From: Anaerolineales bacterium UBA6663 | GTDB lineage: Bacteria; Chloroflexota; Anaerolineae; Anaerolineales; UBA6663 | Direction: 5' to 3' | Length of the DNA: 13,746 nt | NCBI GenBank assembly: GCA_002455335.1 | Contig: DKKP01000041.1 | Span: 1-13,746 of the forward strand | Part shown: piece by piece, positions 1-5,503 of the stretch | Layout of the letters: each line of letters opens with the position of its first letter | Position numbering within the stretch: the first letter of the stretch is position 1 | Notes under the pieces: generated by a model | The model's input: the letters and a program-made list of their open reading frames with translations, nothing else | Told to the model about the DNA's origin: nothing | The model's database searches: none | Position numbers and translations under genes: made by a program

Positions 1-591
1 GGCCAGCCGGGCGGCCTTCCAGCGTTGCGCCGGCACGCTGAGGAGCAGCGCGGCGGCCGGCGTCACGCCATCAGGGCAGATAGGCAGAGCGAGATCGACG
101 CTCTCGTCGCCACGCACCAGCGCGTAGCCCGTCTGACGGAGCTTGAACCGCGGCGCGGGATCGAGCACCTGGGCAGCGACGTGCTCGACCGCGAAGCGCC
201 ACCCGGCTGGGAATACGCTCCGCACCCAGGCCGTGCCCTCGACCTGCGCGCTGAGCGCCGCGCCGCCACCCACCGGCAACGCCAGCGCGAGCGTTTCACG
301 CAACCCGGCGGCCGCGGCTTCTTGTTGGAAGGCGGTCTGAAGGTTGGGGCTCAGCGCAGCCGATCCACGCCAGGCCAGCAACCGCGGGCCGGCGCGGTAC
401 CGGCCGCGCTTCTCAGCCTGCTCCACGTAGCCGGTGGCCTTGAGCGTGTTGAGCAGCACATATAACGCGCTGCGCGAGATGTCGACCTTCGCGAGTAGTT
501 CCGGCAGCTCAGCGCCGCTGCTGGCCTCGAGCAACGTCTCGAGCACGAGCAGGGTGCGAGCCACGGCTGTGGAGTCGGCGTCAGCGGTCAT
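1..591 (-). CDS. IclR-family transcriptional regulator, C-terminally truncated by the window edge
   Basis: The frame is open from ATG at 591 to base 1 (197 residues) and the gene continues past the left edge. Residues about 7-66 form a winged helix-turn-helix of IclR type: an ARTLLVLETL helix, a scaffold helix, then a recognition helix around S39-T53 ending in the usual L-x-x-x-G-Y-V-E, followed by a wing (KRGRYRAGPRLL). From about residue 83 the effector-binding (GAF-like) domain begins; near the end, R-x-T-G-Y-A and LPICPDG...LLLSVPAQRW match the conserved ligand-domain pattern. IclR proteins bind small metabolites, often carboxylic or aromatic acids or sugar-acid derivatives, and frequently repress their own gene. 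The ligand cannot be told here. The start is supported by the HTH beginning about 8 residues in and by a promoter with a large dyad just upstream. No Shine-Dalgarno sequence precedes the ATG. No divergent target gene is present, so targets may lie downstream, off the window, or elsewhere. Confidence 0.9.
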   Translation of the reverse strand, partial: MTADADSTAVARTLLVLETLLEASSGAELPELLAKVDISRSALYVLLNTLKATGYVEQAEKRGRYRAGPRLLAWRGSAALSPNLQTAFQQEAAAAGLRETLALALPVGGGAALSAQVEGTAWVRSVFPAGWRFAVEHVAAQVLDPAPRFKLRQTGYALVRGDESVDLALPICPDGVTPAAALLLSVPAQRWKAARLA

Positions 592-598
592 GGGGAAT

Positions 599-636
599 TG
601 TCCAGAATAACGGATATCAGTCCATTATACAGGACA
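599..636. promoter_or_regulatory. 38-bp imperfect palindrome, candidate IclR operator
   Basis: The left arm TGTCCAGAATAA (599-610) pairs with the right arm TTATACAGGACA (625-636) at 10 of 12 positions. Three more symmetric pairs lie inside (GGA at 612-614 against TCC at 621-623), so 13 of the 19 symmetric pairs match. The dyad covers the -10 box and probable transcription start of the iclR-like gene. This is where an autorepressor would bind, and IclR proteins typically recognise palindromes. Binding by this protein is inferred. Confidence 0.6.
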
Positions 637-652
637 CGCATGAGCGAGACAA
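624..652 (-). promoter_or_regulatory. Sigma-70-type promoter for the iclR-like gene
   Basis: On the minus strand a perfect -10 box TATAAT (624-629) sits 17 nt from a -35-like TTGTCT (647-652; four of six matches to TTGACA). The box ends 32 nt before the ATG at 591, leaving a leader of about 25 nt without an obvious Shine-Dalgarno sequence. Spacing and -10 are ideal, making this the best promoter in the window. Confidence 0.75.
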
Positions 653-764
653 GGGCGGTTGAGTCGATCGGCCACAAGCCGGACGACTGATGTCGTCACG
701 CCACGACCAGAAGCCAGACTTGACCCCGAAGACGAGGCGTGTCACCGGACGAAAGTCGTGCATT

Positions 765-787
765 GACGGCGCCGTGTCGGCGACGTC
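765..787 (-). terminator. GC-rich hairpin just downstream of the HExxH gene
   Basis: A 23-nt inverted repeat: GACG, one mismatch, then CGCCG, loop ACA, CGGCG, mismatch, CGTC. That is nine base pairs plus one mismatch with a 3-nt loop. It begins 5 nt after the stop codon of the gene ending at 793. No T-tract follows, so it would be a T-less intrinsic terminator or an RNA 3'-end stabiliser. The remaining DNA between 592 and 792, apart from the iclR promoter region, holds nothing else I can identify. Confidence 0.45.
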
Positions 788-792
788 CGTCA

Positions 793-2088
793 TCAACGCG
801 GAGGCAGGCCGAGTTCGGCGCGGAGGGTGTCGATGTCGGAGACCCAGGCCATGTGCTCGAGGAAGTCGTGGATCGAGGCGCTGCGCCGCCGGAGCAGGAT
901 GACGGCGGGCCCAACCGGGTCCGCGCCGCCTGCGCCGCCGCCCGCGCTTGGTGCGTAAGCGCCATAGAAGGCGAAGTAGGCCTGGTTGAGTTTGCGGATT
1001 CGGTAGCCGTTATCCCAGAACACGGCGCGTCGCGCCTCCATGTACGTCTCGGCCTCACCGATCTGACCCTCGGCCAACAGCGCGTCGACGCGCAGACGGG
1101 TCGCGCGCATCTCGGCGCGGAAGTCGAAGCGCCGAGGCGCGTCGGGCGCGACTGTGACATCGCGGCGGAGCACTGTCGCGAACGTGGCCGGCCGGGCCAG
1201 CTCGGGATAATAGCGTTCGATCACCCGTGATCCGATCTCGTCGCCGATCAACGTGGCCGTGGTCTCGTTCATCGTGCGCAGCTCGGGCGACTCGAGATAA
1301 CGCAGGCCGAGCGGTCGGAGGGTCAGGTAGTTATGGATCCACTCGTGAGCGACCACGGACGCGATCCAATATAGGTCGCTGTGCTGAGCCACCATGGTGG
1401 GGTAGGTGCCCAGCCCCCCCACGGCCGAGGCCAGCGCTGACACATCCAGCCGTTCGGTCGTCGTGTCTTCGAGCGCCACCTGAGCGTCGAGGGTCAGCGC
1501 GCCATCGACGAGCTGCAGCCAGGACTGCTCGATGCGCTCGCGCGGCGAGACAATCAGGGCCAAGGGCAGCGGCGTGAACTGGAACGACACCGGCGGGATC
1601 GGCTGGCCCAGGACCGTCAGGCCTTCCTCGGCCGCGATCGTCGAGACCTGCTCGGCCAGGATCGCTTCGGCCAGCGGCGCGAGTTCGGCGAGCCTCGCCC
1701 GGAGCGCGGTCTGTTCGGCGCGGAGGTCGGCGGTGGCCGCGAGCGGATCGGCGAGCGCGGGGTCCGCGAAGCGGGTAGCGATCTGGCCTTCGATGTCGTC
1801 AAGCGCCTGCCGGTTGATGAAGTAATCGCGCACCAGATCCGATCGGTCGGCCTCGGTCATGAAGAGCTGCTCGCCGCTGCTGGCCTGCAGCAGCTTGGCC
1901 CAGACGGCCTGGGCCGTCCAGCCGACCAGATCGAAATCCAGCCCGCGCGTGACCGTCTGGACCCGCGCGTTGATACTGGCGGCGGGATCGAGCGGGCCGG
2001 CGAGGCCGCTGACCAGCAACCAGGCCGGGATCGCTGCCAGCAGACCCCAGAGCAGTTGGGCGGTTCCATAGCGAAGGCGTCGTCGCAT
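793..2088 (-). CDS. Membrane-anchored HExxH protein, putative zinc peptidase (function unknown)
   Basis: A protein of 431 aa from ATG at 2088. Residues 1-7 are basic and about 9-30 form one hydrophobic segment (LLWGLLAAIPAWLLVSGLAG), an uncleaved anchor or signal. A helical, Ala/Glu/Leu-rich stretch at about 118-158 could be a coiled coil. The metal motif is HEWIH at 248-252, followed 22 residues later by N-E-T-T-A-T (E275). HExxH plus a downstream NExxA glutamate is the gluzincin arrangement, so H248, H252 and E275 would be zinc ligands and E249 the general base. The C-terminal half (ARRAVFWDNGYRIRKLNQAYFAFYGAY) recalls the predicted aminopeptidases of COG4324/PF10023, a comparison made from memory. 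An upstream ATG at 2208 would add 40 residues before the anchor and overlap the neighbouring promoter zone, so 2088 is preferred. Substrate unknown; the catalytic domain is probably extracytoplasmic. It stands alone, divergent from the epimerase. Confidence 0.85.
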   Translation of the reverse strand: MRRRLRYGTAQLLWGLLAAIPAWLLVSGLAGPLDPAASINARVQTVTRGLDFDLVGWTAQAVWAKLLQASSGEQLFMTEADRSDLVRDYFINRQALDDIEGQIATRFADPALADPLAATADLRAEQTALRARLAELAPLAEAILAEQVSTIAAEEGLTVLGQPIPPVSFQFTPLPLALIVSPRERIEQSWLQLVDGALTLDAQVALEDTTTERLDVSALASAVGGLGTYPTMVAQHSDLYWIASVVAHEWIHNYLTLRPLGLRYLESPELRTMNETTATLIGDEIGSRVIERYYPELARPATFATVLRRDVTVAPDAPRRFDFRAEMRATRLRVDALLAEGQIGEAETYMEARRAVFWDNGYRIRKLNQAYFAFYGAYAPSAGGGAGGADPVGPAVILLRRRSASIHDFLEHMAWVSDIDTLRAELGLPPR

Positions 2089-2095
2089 CCCGACG

Positions 2096-2101
2096 ATGAT
2101 A
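2096..2101 (-). promoter_or_regulatory. -10-like box TATCAT close to the start of the HExxH gene
   Basis: TATCAT lies 7 nt before the ATG at 2088 with no Shine-Dalgarno sequence between. Transcription from it would begin at or next to the start codon, giving a leaderless mRNA. No convincing -35 is visible. Confidence 0.35.
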
Positions 2102-2199
2102 CTGCGCTCCGCCTGAATGGCGAGTAAGTGTTGGCGCACAATGAGGCAGCCGATGAGGCGAGGGCTCAGCCTCGTCAGCCGCCCGCTCTTCGCCAGGAA

Positions 2200-2226
2200 T
2201 TGATGCATAATCCAGCTTGATGCATA
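2200..2226. repeat. Tandem 10-bp direct repeat TTGATGCATA over the epimerase start
   Basis: Two exact copies of TTGATGCATA (2200-2209 and 2217-2226) with a 17-bp period; each contains the palindrome ATGCAT. The second copy contains the epimerase ATG at 2220. The first copy contains an in-frame ATG (2203) that opens a five-codon mini-ORF (M-H-N-P-A) whose TGA overlaps the epimerase start as TGATG. Whether this is an operator, a coupled leader or chance is unresolved. Confidence 0.4.
2206..2211 (+). promoter_or_regulatory. -10-like box CATAAT upstream of the epimerase gene
   Basis: CATAAT (five of six matches to TATAAT) ends 8 nt before the ATG at 2220. No ribosome-binding sequence lies between, which again suggests a leaderless or nearly leaderless transcript. 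No clear -35 is seen. Confidence 0.3.
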
Positions 2227-3149
2227 TCCTGGTCACCGGCGCGGCCGGTTTTCTCGGATCGGCGCTCGCCAATCGACTTGTCGATGAAGGGCATTCGGTG
2301 CGGGGGCTCGACGATCTCTCGGCTGGGGATCCCACTCGGCTCTCACCTCAGGTCCTGCTGACCCGTGGCGATGTCAATGATCGACCCAAACTCTGGTCGC
2401 TGTTGCAGGGCGTTTCGTGCGTCTTTCATCTTGCGGCCCGGGTCTCGGTGCCGGAATCGGTGCTCTTCCCGCGCGACTACAACACAGTCAACGTCGGTGG
2501 CACGGTGAGCCTGATGGAGGCGGTGCGCGATGTCGGCGTGCAGCGCGTGATCTTTGCCTCGTCGGGCGCCGTGTACGGCGAGCAGGGGGCGCAACCGCTC
2601 CATGAGGGCCTGGCTCCGCTTCCTGGGAGCCCCTATGCGGTCAGCAAACTGGCGGCCGAATACTACGTGCGGACGATCGGCCAGCTTGTGGGCGTCACCA
2701 CGCTCTCGCTGCGCGTGTTCAATGCCTATGGGCCGGGCCAGCCGCTGCCGGCCGTGCACGCCCCGGTCATACCGCGCTTCCTGCAACAGGCGCTCTCGGG
2801 CGGCTCGCTCGTGGTATCGGGTGATGGGCGTCAGACACGCGACTATGTCTATGTGGACGACGTCGTTGACGGGTTGATGGCCGCCATGATGGCTGAGCCA
2901 TCGGCTGGCGGTGTGATCAATATCGGCAGCGGCCAATCGACGTCGGTGCGCCAGCTCGCCGAGGCCGTCGGTCGCGCGACGGGCAGAAAGATCGAGCCGC
3001 TGTACCGAAACACCGAAACGACCGGGGTGTCGACGATGCAGGCTGACCTTGGGTTGGCACAGCAGGCCCTGCGCTTCGCTCCGCGCGTGTCGCTCGATGA
3101 GGGCCTGGCTCTGATCCTGGCCGAAGATCCCCGTTTTCGGCGCGACTGA
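2220..3149 (+). CDS. NAD-dependent epimerase/dehydratase (extended SDR, UDP-glucose 4-epimerase-like)
   Basis: A 309-aa protein of normal length for extended short-chain dehydrogenases acting on nucleotide sugars. The Rossmann nucleotide-binding motif G-A-A-G-F-L-G sits at residues 7-13, and D31 at the end of the second strand should bind the NAD ribose. LAARVSVPES at 71-80 and the ASSGAVYG strand with the catalytic Ser follow. The Y-A-V-S-K active site is Y139/K143. RVFNAYGPGQ (165-174) and RQTRDYVYVDDV (204-215) are typical sugar-nucleotide contact regions. The likely reaction is C4 epimerisation of a UDP-hexose or UDP-N-acetylhexosamine; a dehydratase or other SDR activity cannot be excluded. 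ATG at 2220 is chosen over TTG at 2217 because M-H-I-L-V-T-G is the standard N-terminus. It is convergent with the GH13 gene across 30 bp. It plausibly feeds the glycosyltransferases encoded to the right. Confidence 0.93.
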   Translation: MHILVTGAAGFLGSALANRLVDEGHSVRGLDDLSAGDPTRLSPQVLLTRGDVNDRPKLWSLLQGVSCVFHLAARVSVPESVLFPRDYNTVNVGGTVSLMEAVRDVGVQRVIFASSGAVYGEQGAQPLHEGLAPLPGSPYAVSKLAAEYYVRTIGQLVGVTTLSLRVFNAYGPGQPLPAVHAPVIPRFLQQALSGGSLVVSGDGRQTRDYVYVDDVVDGLMAAMMAEPSAGGVINIGSGQSTSVRQLAEAVGRATGRKIEPLYRNTETTGVSTMQADLGLAQQALRFAPRVSLDEGLALILAEDPRFRRD

Positions 3150-3179
3150 CGGCCGGGTTTTTGGCGCGTGTGTCGCCCT

Positions 3180-4637
3180 TCACCCGGACGAGGCAGGCTT
3201 GAGCAGCAGGCCCTGTCGGGCGCCGAGGTGCAAGAGTAGCGAGCTATCTGAATGGATGACCCCGCTGTTGCCGCCGAAGACGGCCTGCCAGGCACCCACC
3301 CCCTGGCTCAAGTCGCCAAGCGGCACGGTGAGAGTGAGCGGCGTGTCGGCGCGATTCACGGCGAGGATACTGCGGTCGTCGTGGTACCAACGCCCGAAGA
3401 CCAGCGCATCGCGCTCGGCGTGGAGCAAGTGGACGCCGCCGCGACGCAGGCTTGGCGACTCCTTGCGCAGCCGGATCAAGGTCTGGTAGTGCGAACGGAG
3501 GTCGTTGTCCCAGCGCTCAGGATGATCCCACGGAAAGGGTCGACGCGCCTCGTAATCGGGCATGCCGCCCTCGACGCCGATCTCGTCGCCATAGTACACG
3601 CAGGGCGCGCCCGGCAAGCAAAACATCAATAGCGACGCGAGCTTGAGCAGGTCGACGCGGTTGTCGAGCACGGTCAGGGCGCGCGGGGTATCGTGGCTAT
3701 CGAGCAGGTTGAGCTGCGTCAGGCTTACATCCCACGGATAGGCGCGGAGCAACTCGCCGATGCGGTCGGCCAGGCTGCGGGCGTCGAGCGGTTGGGCGGG
3801 GTTGTAGCCCTTGTTCTCGATCAGCTTCCGATCGATTGCGCCGTTTGTCAGAAAGGCCAGGATCGCCTCGGTCAGGGGGTAGTTCATGGTCGCGTCGAAG
3901 CGCTCGCCGCGCAGCCATTCGGGCGCCATGCGCCAGATTTCGCCGACGATATAGGCGTCGGGGTTGATCGCCTTGACGCGCGAGCGAAACTCCTCCCAGA
4001 ACCCGGGGGCCGTGATCTCTTCGGCGACATCGAGTCGCCAGCCGTCGGCGCCGCGCCGGATCCAGTGCTCGGCCACGCTCAGGAGATAATCGCGGACCTG
4101 TGGGTTGTGCACGTTGAACTTGGGGAGCGCGTGCAGGCCCCACCAGGCGGCATAGCCGGCCGGTCGGTCGTGATCGTAGGCGTTCGGCGGGAACTCGTTG
4201 ACCATGAACCAGTCGAGGTAAGCCGAGCTGCGGCCGTTCTCGAGGACGTCGTTGAACTGGAAGAAACCCCGTGAGCTGTGATTGAAGACGCCGTCGAGCA
4301 CCAGCCGCATCCCGCGTCGATGAACATCCTCGACGAGCTGATCGAACGCGGCATCCCCGCCGAGAAGCGGGTCGACGCGGAAGTAATCGTGCGTGTGGTA
4401 GCGGTGGTTGCTGGCGGATTGGAAGATCGGGCAGAAGTAGAGGGCCGTGACGCCAAGATCCTGCAGGTAATCCAGCTTCTCGCGCACACCGGCCAGATCG
4501 CCGCCCTTGTAGCCGTGAACGGTCGTCGGGGAATCCCATGGCTCGAGCCCGTTGGGCTTCACCAGCGTGTTGCTCCTGGCGAACCGATCGGGAAAGATCT
4601 GATAGAAGACGGCGTCTTTGGCCCACTCGGGAGTCAT
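3180..4637 (-). CDS. GH13 alpha-amylase family enzyme, cyclomaltodextrinase/neopullulanase-like
   Basis: A 485-aa protein with a full GH13 (beta/alpha)8 barrel. Conserved regions are visible: D-G-V-F-N-H (115-120, region I); G-W-R-L-D-V-A-E-E with nucleophile D203 (region II); V-G-E-I-W with acid/base E233 (region III); D-S-H-D with D316 (region IV); and L-P-K-F-N at 171-175, the region V variant of the MPKLN signature of subfamily 20. The order of features and the final beta-domain (SILAVNRADTPLTL...) fit cyclomaltodextrinase, neopullulanase or maltogenic amylase. These hydrolyse alpha-1,4 (some alpha-1,6) bonds in cyclodextrins and short maltooligosaccharides. The family's N-terminal CBM34-type domain of about 120 residues is absent; the protein begins directly at the barrel (WAKDAVFYQIFPDRF). 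There is no signal peptide, so it is probably cytosolic. ATG 4637 has a good Shine-Dalgarno sequence. It stands alone on its strand between two plus-strand genes. A role in glycogen or maltodextrin turnover is inferred. Confidence 0.93.
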   Translation of the reverse strand: MTPEWAKDAVFYQIFPDRFARSNTLVKPNGLEPWDSPTTVHGYKGGDLAGVREKLDYLQDLGVTALYFCPIFQSASNHRYHTHDYFRVDPLLGGDAAFDQLVEDVHRRGMRLVLDGVFNHSSRGFFQFNDVLENGRSSAYLDWFMVNEFPPNAYDHDRPAGYAAWWGLHALPKFNVHNPQVRDYLLSVAEHWIRRGADGWRLDVAEEITAPGFWEEFRSRVKAINPDAYIVGEIWRMAPEWLRGERFDATMNYPLTEAILAFLTNGAIDRKLIENKGYNPAQPLDARSLADRIGELLRAYPWDVSLTQLNLLDSHDTPRALTVLDNRVDLLKLASLLMFCLPGAPCVYYGDEIGVEGGMPDYEARRPFPWDHPERWDNDLRSHYQTLIRLRKESPSLRRGGVHLLHAERDALVFGRWYHDDRSILAVNRADTPLTLTVPLGDLSQGVGAWQAVFGGNSGVIHSDSSLLLHLGARQGLLLKPASSG

Positions 4638-4644
4638 TGTCAGT

Positions 4645-4650
4645 TCACCT
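4645..4650 (-). promoter_or_regulatory. Ribosome-binding site of the GH13 gene
   Basis: AGGTGA on the minus strand, 7 nt before ATG 4637, matches the 16S anti-Shine-Dalgarno complement (…GGAGGTGA…). It fixes the start codon and shows that this genome does use Shine-Dalgarno initiation for some genes, unlike those with TANNNT boxes at their starts. Confidence 0.6.
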
Positions 4651-4948
4651 GCGCACCCGGGCCGCAGCGACCCAGTGTCGGCGGCCTCGATCTCAATCAG
4701 TTAACGGTCGATTGGGCACACTCTGCGTAAAGCCAGCGTGTGGTGTCCCCAGGTTCGTGAGTGCAACAACCGGGCCGTGGATCGTTTCATCTGGTACCGG
4801 TTTCACGCGGACGGCGCCATCATCCCATATCCGCCGCGATTTCGCCACGGATCACGCCAGTCGTGTACAGGCAGTGACGGCTCACCCGAGCATCCCTGTG
4901 AAGTGAGCGCGGTGGGCAAACCGCGGGAGCACTGTGTCGGCTGTGTGA

Positions 4949-4954
4949 TACGAT
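4949..4954 (+). promoter_or_regulatory. TACGAT -10-like box directly before the phosphatase start
   Basis: TACGAT, then 6 nt (CGCCGG), then ATG 4961. There is no Shine-Dalgarno sequence. This is the same TANNNT-N6-ATG layout as at 8677 and 11525 and implies a leaderless mRNA. No -35 is evident. Confidence 0.45.
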
Positions 4955-4960
4955 CGCCGG

Positions 4961-5440
4961 ATGCAACGTATCTGTTTCGTTTGTATGGGCAACATCTGCC
5001 GCAGCCCGATGGCGGAGGGCGTGTTCAAACACCTCGTGCACCGGGCTGGCCGAGCGGACGGCTTCACGATCGAGTCGGCTGGCCTCGGGCGATGGCACAT
5101 CGGCGAGGCACCGGATGAGCGCGCCCAGTCGGTCGGCCGGGCGCATGGCGTGCGCGTGGATGGCGCCGCACAGCAATTCACGGCCGCGGACTTCGATCGG
5201 TTCGATCTCGTGCTCGCGCTGGATGCCGAAATTCACCGCGGCCTCGAGCGCCTTGCCCCCGATGTCGGTGCGCGCCGCAAGATCCGGTATCTCCGGGACT
5301 TCGACCCACAGGTCAACCACAGCCGCGATGTCCCTGATCCGTATTACGGCGATACCAGGCACTTTGAGCAGGTCTACACACTGGTTGACCGCTCCTGCCG
5401 CGGCCTGTTGGCCGAGCTGACAGGAGATGGCGCGGCGTGA
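4961..5440 (+). CDS. Low-molecular-weight protein tyrosine phosphatase
   Basis: A 159-aa protein, the usual size for the family. The N-terminal phosphate-binding loop C8-M-G-N-I-C-R14-S is the C-x5-R-S signature with nucleophile C8. The general acid lies in the D-P-Y-Y-G loop (D126). The ESAG strand (38-41) and the buried helix pattern in between are also typical. The D-P-Y-Y-G loop favours a tyrosine phosphatase over a thioredoxin-coupled arsenate reductase. In polysaccharide loci such enzymes (Wzb/Etp type) dephosphorylate the tyrosine kinase (Wzc type) that controls chain export; others act on protein-arginine or tyrosine phosphates. No kinase is visible here. The gene sits alone on the plus strand and ends 63 bp from the convergent Wzy gene. 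It is probably leaderless (see 4949-4954). Family certain; role in glycan control inferred. Confidence 0.93.
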   Translation: MQRICFVCMGNICRSPMAEGVFKHLVHRAGRADGFTIESAGLGRWHIGEAPDERAQSVGRAHGVRVDGAAQQFTAADFDRFDLVLALDAEIHRGLERLAPDVGARRKIRYLRDFDPQVNHSRDVPDPYYGDTRHFEQVYTLVDRSCRGLLAELTGDGAA

Positions 5441-5503
5441 TCCTGAACGCGCGCTAATCGCGAATGCACGTCCTGACCCGGTTTTCGGCATCGGCGCCAA
5501 CAG

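Larger units (their letters stand above)
4638..4960. other. 323-bp divergent intergenic region with two small dyads
   Basis: No gene is supported here. Two inverted repeats lie upstream of the GH13 gene. One is CACACTCTG / CAGCGTGTG (4717-4742, eight of nine pairs, 8-nt loop). The other is CAATC...GATTG (4694-4714) around the palindrome GTTAAC. Both are plausible operator sites for a sugar-responsive repressor of the GH13 gene, but no canonical promoter could be fixed next to them. Bases about 4745-4940 contain nothing I recognise; a stretch around 4825-4860 loosely resembles the CGCGGATT-type inverted repeat found at 8741-8825. Confidence 0.4.

Noticed and set aside
25..465. Plus-strand frame across the left edge
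   Set aside because: It is antisense to the iclR-like gene, whose wHTH and effector-domain patterns are clear.
2089..2208. Extended N-terminus (ATG 2208) of the HExxH protein
   Set aside because: It would add 40 residues before a normal anchor and run into the divergent start region; ATG 2088 fits the signal-anchor layout and the TATCAT box.
4961..5440. Arsenate reductase (thioredoxin-coupled ArsC)
   Set aside because: The D-P-Y-Y-G acid loop and the C-M-G-N-I-C-R-S loop favour tyrosine phosphatase; there are no arsenic genes nearby.
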